Below, piece after piece: positions 57,607 to 64,000 of a stretch of 64,000 nt of DNA. The stretch spans positions 726,592-790,591 of the forward strand of contig WNKI01000003.1 in the NCBI GenBank assembly GCA_015350385.1, written 5' to 3'. The notes beneath the pieces are model-generated. The model was not told where the DNA came from and did no database searches. It saw only the letters and a program-made list of their open reading frames with translations. The translations under genes were made by a program, and so were the position numbers. Position 1 is the stretch's first letter, and the number at the start of each line of letters is the position of its first letter. Origin of the DNA: Aculops lycopersici (lineage: Eukaryota; Arthropoda; Arachnida; Trombidiformes; Eriophyidae).

Positions 57607-58015
57607 TTTGGATAATATGTTTTGTTTAGCTTAGAAGAAGTAATAGAATAAGGTTATGTTTCTAAAGTGATCGAATTAATTAGGTTATATGAATAAGTTA
57701 AGGTTTCATCGATATATCATAAGGATTCCAAGAGCAATAGATATGCTGAATGTTTGCTGATAGCCGCAGCAGTTACGCATGCTGAACAAGCGGCTAGCTC
57801 TGCAAAGAGTGCCGGAAAGATTTCGGTGTGTGCAAAAATGTGGACGCATGGGAGGCGCGAAATTTGAATTCTCTTCCAACAGCAGCATGTGCAAAACAAA
57901 AACATCACGTGTTCACTTCAATCGCATGCTTTGTGTTCTTGAGTACCTGTCAGTTATTGCTTAAAATTACAAAATTTTTCAGTTTAATATAATTGATTAA
58001 TATATTCATCTCATC
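57607..58015. promoter_or_regulatory. Divergent intergenic region between FAU and PNO1
   Basis: 409 bases between two start codons on opposite strands, both for small ribosomal subunit genes. It must contain both promoters. Short frames in it (62-63 codons) overlap one another and lack features. No distinct core promoter element could be assigned with confidence. Confidence 0.6.
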
Positions 58016-58687
58016 ATGTCCGAACCAATGCAGGTCGAGGCTAGCTCCTCGTTGGCCGAGATCAAGAAACCAATACTTAGGAAGGGTAAGAAATCGAAAT
58101 CAGACAAAAACAAACCCGCCGCCGGTCCATCCCTAGACAAAGCCACAGACATGAGGAAAATATTTGTACCAAACACTAGATTAACTCCCTTGAAACAGAA
58201 TTGGTTGAAGATCTTCTCACCCATTGTAGAGCATCTTAAGTTACAAATCAGGTTCAACAACAGAACTAAGACTGTTGAGATAAGACCCTCACCAGAGATG
58301 GAAGATATCTCTAGTCTTCAAAAAGCTGCAGATTTTGTTAGAGCTTTTGTTTTGGGATTCGATGTAGATGACGCACTAGCCTTATTAAGATTAGATCAAC
58401 TCTTTCTAGAATCCTTCCAAGTCACAGATGTTAAACCTCTGAAAGGTGACCATCTTTCGAGAGCAATTGGTAGAGTTGCAGGCAAGAGCGGTAGAACGAA
58501 ATACACTATTGAAAATGTTACCAAGACCAGAATCGTACTTGCTGGCCACCATGTCCATATACTAGGATCTTTTCAAAACATTCGAGCTGCCAGAACAGCT
58601 ATATGCAATCTGATATTAGGTTCAACGCCTGGAAAGGTTCATGGAACAATGAAAAATTTAGCTGCACGGCTCATAGAGTCATTTTAA
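58016..58687 (+). CDS. PNO1: PNO1 (Dim2), KH-domain factor for 40S ribosome maturation
   Basis: Nuclear-cytoplasmic assembly factor that works with NOB1 in 3' maturation of 18S rRNA. 223 residues in one exon. It has a basic, low-complexity N terminus (KKPILRKGKKSKSDKNK), then the conserved core: MRKIFVPNTRLTPLKQNWLK, KLQIRFNNRTKTVEIR, AADFVRAFVLGFDVDDALAL and LFLESFQVTDVKPLKGDHL. The KH region has AIGRVAGKSGRTKYTIEN, ILGSFQNIRAARTAICNLIL and the ending GKVHGTMKNLAARLIE. Length is normal. The stop codon overlaps the minus-strand poly(A) signal of AMT. Confidence 0.97.
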   Translation: MSEPMQVEASSSLAEIKKPILRKGKKSKSDKNKPAAGPSLDKATDMRKIFVPNTRLTPLKQNWLKIFSPIVEHLKLQIRFNNRTKTVEIRPSPEMEDISSLQKAADFVRAFVLGFDVDDALALLRLDQLFLESFQVTDVKPLKGDHLSRAIGRVAGKSGRTKYTIENVTKTRIVLAGHHVHILGSFQNIRAARTAICNLILGSTPGKVHGTMKNLAARLIESF

Positions 58688-58717
58688 TCATCGTTATAAG
58701 AGTTTAGTAAAATTAAA
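58683..58717. terminator. Overlapping poly(A) signals of PNO1 and AMT
   Basis: ATTAAA at 58712-58717 (+) follows the PNO1 stop by 24 bases. TTTAAT at 58683-58688 reads ATTAAA on the minus strand, 37 bases after the AMT stop, and overlaps the PNO1 TAA. The two mRNAs must overlap at their 3' ends. Confidence 0.6.
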
Positions 58718-58724
58718 AGACTCC

Positions 58725-59969
58725 TTACTTCTTCTTGAAATAATAGTTGGACTTAACAAATGGCATCTTAGCTAGCTCGTACTCATACTTTTTACCTCGG
58801 ACGACACAGTGGACGGGATATCCAATTTTGGTCGAGATTTCGATCGGTACGTAGGCCATAGCTATATTCTTGCACAATTTTGGAGCTAGAGTTCCACTCG
58901 TTACTGTGCCAAGTTCAGTTCCAGTTTGAGCGTCAAACACTGAGCTACCCTCTCGAGCAGGTGGACCTCCTTTGACTGCTACCAAGCCGATTCTTTTGAT
59001 TTTTGACTTGTTCTTGAGTTGATCAAGCACTATATTTGATCCAAGAAATCCGCCTTCCAATCGGCGACGCTTGTGGATAGTCCAATTGAGAGCCGACTCG
59101 ACAGGTGTAATCTTGTCAGTGATATCATGGCCGTGCAAACATAGACCAGCCTCGAGTCTCAAAGTATCACGCGCGCCGAGTCCGGCCGGAAGTACCTCGT
59201 CGCGTTGACAGAGGATTTCCATGAGTTTCTCCGCCAACTCAGGTCCGATTGATATCTCAAAACCATCTTCGCCAGTGTATCCACACCTTGTTATTTGACA
59301 TAGACCCACACTCCTAATATTAGCATCCGTAGTGTTCATAAACTCAATCTCTGTGAGATCCACATCCACCAAATCCTGTAAGACCTTGGCTGCCTTGGGG
59401 CCCTGCAGAGCAATCAGCCCTCGACCCTCGAGTCGCTCCAAGCTGACGTCCGAATCGCGAGGTTTATTTTCATTTAGCCAAGACCAAACAATTTCAGCGT
59501 TACCCGCATTGCTAACGATAAAAATGTGATCCTTCCGATTACTGATGATACAATCATCAATTATTCCCCCACTCTCGTTTGTAAAAACCGAAAGGGTGCA
59601 CTTATCCAGCCCCATTCCTTGCACATCCGCAACAGTTAAGTTTTCAATGAATTTATATCGATCTCTTCCTCTAATAATCGTTTGCATCATATGCGAAACA
59701 TCAAACGCCGAGGCAGAGTCTCTAGTTTGCATATGCTCTGATCTGATAGATTGGTCCTTGTAAACTATGGGCATAGTGTGATTGGCGAACGGCTCTAATC
59801 TTGCGCCTCGACTCTTGTGGAAATTCAGGAGGCATGTTGATTTGACGGTGTCGCTAGATGCCCAGCGATTTTGGATTTCCGGATTCAATTTGCATCCTTT
59901 GCCGCAAACAATCGAGAGATCCTTCAAGGCGCTGACCCTTGGCCATCTGCTCTTGGTTAAAGTCCACAT
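58725..59969 (-). CDS. AMT: Aminomethyltransferase, glycine cleavage system T protein
   Basis: Mitochondrial T protein; transfers the methylene group from aminomethyl-H protein to tetrahydrofolate and releases ammonia. 414 residues in one exon, ATG at 59969. The first 45 or so residues are Arg/Lys/Ser-rich and fit a mitochondrial presequence. The GCV_T domain then has RDSASAFDVSHM, GGIIDDCIISN, ALQGPKAAKVLQDL, RCGYTGEDGFEIS and LGARDTLRLEAGLCLHGHD. The C-terminal barrel domain includes RIGLVAVKGGPPAREG and GTVTSGTLAPKL. Only 37 bases separate its stop from that of PNO1. Complete and of normal length. Confidence 0.96.
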   Translation of the reverse strand: MWTLTKSRWPRVSALKDLSIVCGKGCKLNPEIQNRWASSDTVKSTCLLNFHKSRGARLEPFANHTMPIVYKDQSIRSEHMQTRDSASAFDVSHMMQTIIRGRDRYKFIENLTVADVQGMGLDKCTLSVFTNESGGIIDDCIISNRKDHIFIVSNAGNAEIVWSWLNENKPRDSDVSLERLEGRGLIALQGPKAAKVLQDLVDVDLTEIEFMNTTDANIRSVGLCQITRCGYTGEDGFEISIGPELAEKLMEILCQRDEVLPAGLGARDTLRLEAGLCLHGHDITDKITPVESALNWTIHKRRRLEGGFLGSNIVLDQLKNKSKIKRIGLVAVKGGPPAREGSSVFDAQTGTELGTVTSGTLAPKLCKNIAMAYVPIEISTKIGYPVHCVVRGKKYEYELAKMPFVKSNYYFKKK

Positions 59970-61409
59970 AACTGAATTCTATCTGGTCCCGATTGAACTA
60001 ATATATATCAAATCTTAAATATAAATGGATAGAAAGCAGAAGCAATAAGGCGCGCCTGTTGTCAAGTAAGCAAAATCATCAGGACCAAGATTGTCGCCTT
60101 GAAATGGTACACAACAATATCGATATTAATAAACAAAATCTATTCTAATCAAAGTCTCGATCTAGTAGCAGAGTAGCAGTGACTAGACCAGGGGAAAACA
60201 TTGTTGTCAAACATCTTGAAGATGGCAAAGATCCCATAACAACGTTTTTACTTCTATTGTTTTCTACATTTGCTAGAGCAAGTAACTAACTTGTTGGGTA
60301 GATAGCAACAATGAGTTGGGTTAGAGTAATCTGCAGATATCTCGCACCATGAACTCTCAATGAATCATATGATCGAGATCAACTGTTGCGACGATGATGA
60401 TACAACCACCAGAACTAGAATAGTAACCAATTAATTTGGAGCTAAGCTCCCCACTTTCACCTGTCAGGTGAGAGAGACTTTTCCACTCCCTTGCTGACTT
60501 TGTAGTTGGATGATGTGCATGGTGAACCACCAAAGGGTTGAACGCGCGTTAAATGGGGCGGATTGATATGGTCCCATGAAAAGACTAGAGAATCATCCCG
60601 ATGAACCTGAACCGATCAAATTTAGTATTAATGATCGGCAATTCAATCATGACTAATCCAGAGAGTCGATCAACTTTCACTCAATATCGCAATAAAATGA
60701 ATTCTTGGAGGAATGAGCAGCTCGAGTAGCAACAAACACAACGCCACGAGCGGCCAATGCCAGTTCTATCAGGTTCCCTATCCAATGAACCGAATTGAAT
60801 CTCGTCCAATGCGTTACCTTTCAATGCATTTGCTAGCCAACCTGCGAGAGCTGGAGGGACACTCTCCATTAGCCGGCCGGACCGGCTGCTGCAGCTTGTG
60901 CGAGCGCATTTGCTCGTTCGCCTCTCGCGCATTGCCGCTCGCGCTTCAAGCCGGCCGAGCGAGAGGCGGTGGTGGTAGCGGCGGCGGCGAGAAGAAGAGC
61001 AATGAGAAAACATCATCGGCGGGTTGAGAAGGAGATGAGATGAGAAGAGAAGAGGTTGACATCAGACATGAACGTGGAAAACCCCTCAGGCTCATATTAA
61101 CTACTATATCATCATCATCATTACATCAAGTATAACATTATATATTACATTTAGGAGTAAATTAGGAAATATATTTGCTTGCGTGAGTGTGTGAGATTCA
61201 CCACACTCGAGGATACTTATCCCCCCTCTCTCGCTGGCTTATATATTATTATCATTCGTACAATCTTCTTGAATCTTGGTAACCAGCGACATATATTACT
61301 ATAATAATTTGTATAGTCAATTGGGTATAATCATTATTTCAAGTAGGATAAGTTAAGTTGTATATATTTATAGATAAATATATTAGTCTCAATAACACAC
61401 TTAAGTACC
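59970..61409. other. Intergenic between AMT and the RRM gene
   Basis: 1,440 bases: AMT promoter side, then AT-rich DNA, then a GC-rich block at about 60830-61000 with a 10-bp inverted repeat (CGCCTCTCGC at 60919, GCGAGAGGCG at 60959). Overlapping frames of 104 (+) and 111 (-) codons at 60681-61027 have no recognised domain; the plus-strand one ends in Gly-rich sequence. The block may be a 5' leader exon of the RRM gene. Confidence 0.5.
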
Positions 61410-62282
61410 ATGTCCACTCATAATCAAAGTCCACCGCCTCCTCCACCGAGACACAAGGAATGGAAGCTGGGTTGCAAAGTTTATATTGGAAACTTGGCCG
61501 AGGGCGCGAGTAAAGCCGATATTGAGGCATCATTTGGCAAGTATGGACCACTTAGAAATGTTTGGGTTGCCAGAAACCCACCTGGCTTTGCTTTTGTTGA
61601 GTTCGAAGATGGTCGCGATGCTGAAGACGCTTGTCGTCACCTCGATGGCACCAGGATAGCAGGCGGTCGTATTAAGGCCGAAATGTCTCATGGAAGATCT
61701 CGTAGAGGACGAGGAGGTGGAGGCGGCGGAGGTGGTGGTGGATCACCCGCTTTCCGTGGCCATCCAGCTCCTTACCCGTTGATGCCCTATGGCGGCGGAC
61801 CTCCGATGCGAGGTTACGGTCCGCCTCCACCACCATCACGCGGACATTATGGAGACTATCCACCGCCACCACCAATGCCTTACGGTGGGCACCACCATCA
61901 TCATCATTACGGCGGTGGACCGCCACCCATGCGAGGTGGCTACCATCATGGCGGCCACATGGATAGGCCGCCTCGTGAGAGACACGGACCAAGACAAGCC
62001 AGGCTTCCTATGGCAATGAAAGATTCGTATCATCAACCACACCATAGACGTCAGCAACAGCACCAGCATTCGAGGAGTAGAAGTAACAGTCTCGACAAAT
62101 CTCCACCACCACCCCCACTACCTTCCTCTCAGCAGCAACAACAATCAACAATAGCATCATCGCAACAACATGAACATGAAACATCAACAAACTTGACTCA
62201 ACAACCACCTCAAACGCTTCCATCTAGAGCGGCACGACCCAGAACGCCGCCATCCCGATCGGTTTCATCTGATTGTGACTGA
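61410..62282 (+). CDS. SR-type RNA-binding protein (RRM, SRSF3/7-like) with Gly/Pro/His-rich tail
   Basis: Probable nuclear splicing factor. 290 residues in one exon. After a Pro-rich N terminus, one RRM occupies about 23-95: RNP2 VYIGNL, the ASFGKYGPLRNVWVA turn, RNP1 GFAFVEFE, then RIKAEMSHG. This short RRM with the RNVWVARNPPGFAFVEF pattern is typical of SRSF3, SRSF7 and fly Rbp1. The family normally continues into an RS domain, and SRSF7 has a zinc knuckle. Here the tail is a run of Gly, then Pro/Tyr/Gly repeats, a His run, a short RS patch (HSRSRSNSLDKSP), poly-Pro and poly-Gln. RS dipeptides are few, so RS-dependent behaviour is uncertain. The ATG follows an in-frame stop-rich AT leader. 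Confidence 0.9.
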   Translation: MSTHNQSPPPPPPRHKEWKLGCKVYIGNLAEGASKADIEASFGKYGPLRNVWVARNPPGFAFVEFEDGRDAEDACRHLDGTRIAGGRIKAEMSHGRSRRGRGGGGGGGGGGSPAFRGHPAPYPLMPYGGGPPMRGYGPPPPPSRGHYGDYPPPPPMPYGGHHHHHHYGGGPPPMRGGYHHGGHMDRPPRERHGPRQARLPMAMKDSYHQPHHRRQQQHQHSRSRSNSLDKSPPPPPLPSSQQQQQSTIASSQQHEHETSTNLTQQPPQTLPSRAARPRTPPSRSVSSDCD

Positions 62283-63195
62283 TATATAATAACAATAACA
62301 ACAGCTTAACAAACTAGAATAACACTTAGGTTAGAGAGTTAATCAATTATATATTTATCTGAATATATATATACATAAATGGATATCCATTTACGGCATT
62401 TTTACATAATCCGCGAGATCTGTGAATCCCCAATATCACAAAAACAACTACAGCTGAAACTACGTCTACCTTAATAATTGAGTGACAACGAAAAAGAAAC
62501 TAGGAACAAATAGAAGAAGTAAAAGCAACAGCAGCAGCAAAGCCAAAATTATTGATAGGTAACACGATGCGATCCGGTATTGTTTGTCAAGATATGGAGG
62601 TATTATAACTCCATGTAATTCAGCAACACCTTAATTGTAAGCTTCAAATCGTCAGATATCGTGTGGTTAACGAGAAATGACCATGTAGGAAAACAACATC
62701 GTATAAAAAGTCTTCTAATACTATCTCACTCTTCTACTAAGTACCTCACTCGTCGTCAATCCATCATCGTGATAATCTTCAGTTGCCATAAGTTACAAAC
62801 CACATCTATCTCATGATATTCCAAGTCGTCCAAGCTGAGTCTCTACGATTGCCTTCATTTATGACCAGCAACTATCAAGTTCAGACTATATGTATGAGAT
62901 TGGATGAGTCCCAGTGTCATCCGACATAGAAAACCTCATAAAAGTGATCTCATGTATCTCGCTCTAAGAACAACAGCAGACTTCCCCATCATGTGGTTCC
63001 AACATTCTGGTTCAAGTTGTAACACGAGCTGAGCAGCGTGCACAAAACTGAAAACAACACGCAATGTTCCTATATTGATATTATATTCGTTCCAATGAAT
63101 AAATTCATTTATATCTCATCTTATTATAGTTTTATATCCTCTTGGGAACCTCAATCCTCTAGATATATTATCAATATCAATCCAACCGTCTAGTG
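62283..63195. other. 3' UTR of RRM gene and upstream region of next gene
   Basis: 913 bases of AT-rich sequence with no ORF of note. An AATAAA occurs near 63098. It is close to the next ATG, so it may belong to the RRM gene's 3' UTR or be chance. Confidence 0.5.
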
Positions 63196-63483
63196 ATGTC
63201 TGATCTGCGTGAGAGAAAACAAATTTTTTCTCAAATACTCGCTCTAAAAGCAGACTGTGAGAGACTCAATCGCGTCCAAGTCAATCTGAAAATTAAACTG
63301 AACCAATTAAATGAACGTGTCGATAGATTATCCGAGGTGCAAGATCAAAATATTCCACCAATCGACCCCAGGGGAGAGGCAAGTGACACCTTCAAAATAA
63401 AACTCTGGAATTGTTTACAAGAGGTGTCGAGAACAGCCAACGAGATTCACGAGTTGAGTCATAAATCAAATCAACGACAATAA
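63196..63483 (+). CDS. Small coiled-coil protein of unknown function (95 aa)
   Basis: An ATG at 63196 opens 95 codons. The product is charged and helical: two heptad-like segments, about residues 8-47 (LALKADCERLNRVQVNLKIK, then LNQLNERVDRLSEVQ) and about 65-90 (LWNCLQEVSRTANEIHEL), joined by a Pro/Asp-rich hinge (NIPPIDPRGE). No signal peptide or membrane segment. The shape suggests a subunit of a small coiled-coil complex, but I do not recognise the family. Its stop lies 40 bases before the TATDN1 ATG on the same strand, so both could sit on one transcript. Composition, helix pattern and lack of repeats support coding. Confidence 0.6.
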   Translation: MSDLRERKQIFSQILALKADCERLNRVQVNLKIKLNQLNERVDRLSEVQDQNIPPIDPRGEASDTFKIKLWNCLQEVSRTANEIHELSHKSNQRQ

Positions 63484-63523
63484 TAAAATTAGCTGCATGC
63501 TCACTAGAGTTCAAAAAATTAAG

Positions 63524-64000
63524 ATGGCAGCTGACATAACTAGAAGGTTGATCGATATTGGAGCTAATCTGACGGATGGAATGTTCCGCGGAACATACCA
63601 TTCTTCCCAACGACACCGGGATGATTTTTCAGATATGCTTGCTCGAGCGAAAGAACATGGAGTGGAGAAGATGATCATTACAGGTGGAACACTAAGCGAA
63701 AGTGGAGAGGCCCTTAAGTTGGCCAAAAACTATGTGCACTTATTTTCCACAGTTGGTTGTCATCCGACAAGATGCAATGAATTCGACAATCATCCGGAGG
63801 GGTCTGAGGCGTATCTCAAAAAACTATCAAACTTAGCCCAAAATGGACGCCCAAAAGTGGTTGCCATAGGAGAAATTGGTCTAGATTATGACAGACTACA
63901 TTTCTGCACCAAAGAAGTGCAGAAGAAATATTTTGAGCAACAACTGAATCTAGCGGATGAAACAAAGCTGCCATTATTTTTGCATAACCGAAACTCCATC
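63524..64000 (+). CDS. TATDN1: TATDN1-like TatD family deoxyribonuclease (3' truncated by window)
   Basis: Metal-dependent 3'-5' DNase of the TatD family, involved in DNA processing and chromosome segregation in other animals. 159 codons are present before the window ends. Motifs: LIDIGANLTDGMFRGTYH at the N terminus (usual TATDN1 form, with Asn where bacterial TatD has HxH), VEKMIITGGTLSES, LFSTVGCHPTRCNEF, VVAIGEIGLDYDRLHFC with the metal-binding Glu, and KKYFEQQLNLADETKLPLFLH. No intron appears in the visible part. The C-terminal half, with the remaining metal ligands, lies outside the window. Confidence 0.94.
   Translation, partial: MAADITRRLIDIGANLTDGMFRGTYHSSQRHRDDFSDMLARAKEHGVEKMIITGGTLSESGEALKLAKNYVHLFSTVGCHPTRCNEFDNHPEGSEAYLKKLSNLAQNGRPKVVAIGEIGLDYDRLHFCTKEVQKKYFEQQLNLADETKLPLFLHNRNSI

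Noticed and set aside
60713..61027. 104-codon plus-strand ORF upstream of the RRM gene
   Set aside because: An equal-length antisense frame exists, the GC-rich block explains the openness, and no domain is seen; kept only as part of the intergenic note.
1..64000. Transposons, viral insertions, CRISPR arrays, rRNA and tRNA genes
   Set aside because: No transposase, reverse transcriptase or viral protein frame, no direct-repeat/spacer array, and no clear tRNA A and B box pair with cloverleaf was seen by eye. A tRNAscan and repeat library search would settle this.

Overview
The window is animal nuclear DNA, almost certainly from an arthropod and most likely a chelicerate such as a mite. The evidence is an ABC transporter of the H subfamily (typical of arthropods), a nicotinic receptor alpha subunit with the conserved animal exon layout, GT-AG introns, and a set of intronless housekeeping genes of the kind seen in intron-poor mite genomes. 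The species cannot be read from the sequence.

Layout. Positions 1-16592 are non-coding sequence of nicotinic receptor introns and upstream DNA, rich in simple repeats, with one 45-base receptor exon at 8593-8637. The rest of the receptor lies at 16593-21217 (+); one exon encodes an intracellular loop of about 1,040 residues. A three-exon ABCH transporter follows at 22250-25268 (+). Its 3' end meets that of unc-13 (-), which fills 25415 to about 53204. The unc-13 C1-C2B-MUN-C2C core is at 25415-29761. Two alternative N-terminal coding exons lie upstream: an 11.2-kb exon (30922-42087) and a 3-kb exon (50174 to about 53204), both low in complexity. Between them is an 8-kb repeat-rich intron holding a small plus-strand ORF that looks like a secreted peptide (49737-49928).

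From 53.8 kb the character changes to AT-richer, compact sequence with intronless genes: NKAP (+), fatty acyl-CoA reductase (-), FAU/ribosomal protein eS30 (-), PNO1 (+), AMT (-), an SR-type RRM protein (+), an unknown coiled-coil protein (+) and the 5' part of TATDN1 (+), cut by the window end. Several neighbours converge with very short gaps; PNO1 and AMT stop codons are 37 bases apart with overlapping poly(A) signals.

Function. The first 53 kb carries synaptic genes (a ligand-gated channel and the vesicle-priming factor Unc-13) plus a lipid-type exporter. The last 11 kb carries ribosome biogenesis, splicing, glycine cleavage and lipid reduction genes. No mobile element coding region, CRISPR array, rRNA or convincing tRNA was seen. 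The points most worth following are the giant Unc-13 exon, its truncated calmodulin-type motif, the oversized receptor loop and the candidate peptide precursor.
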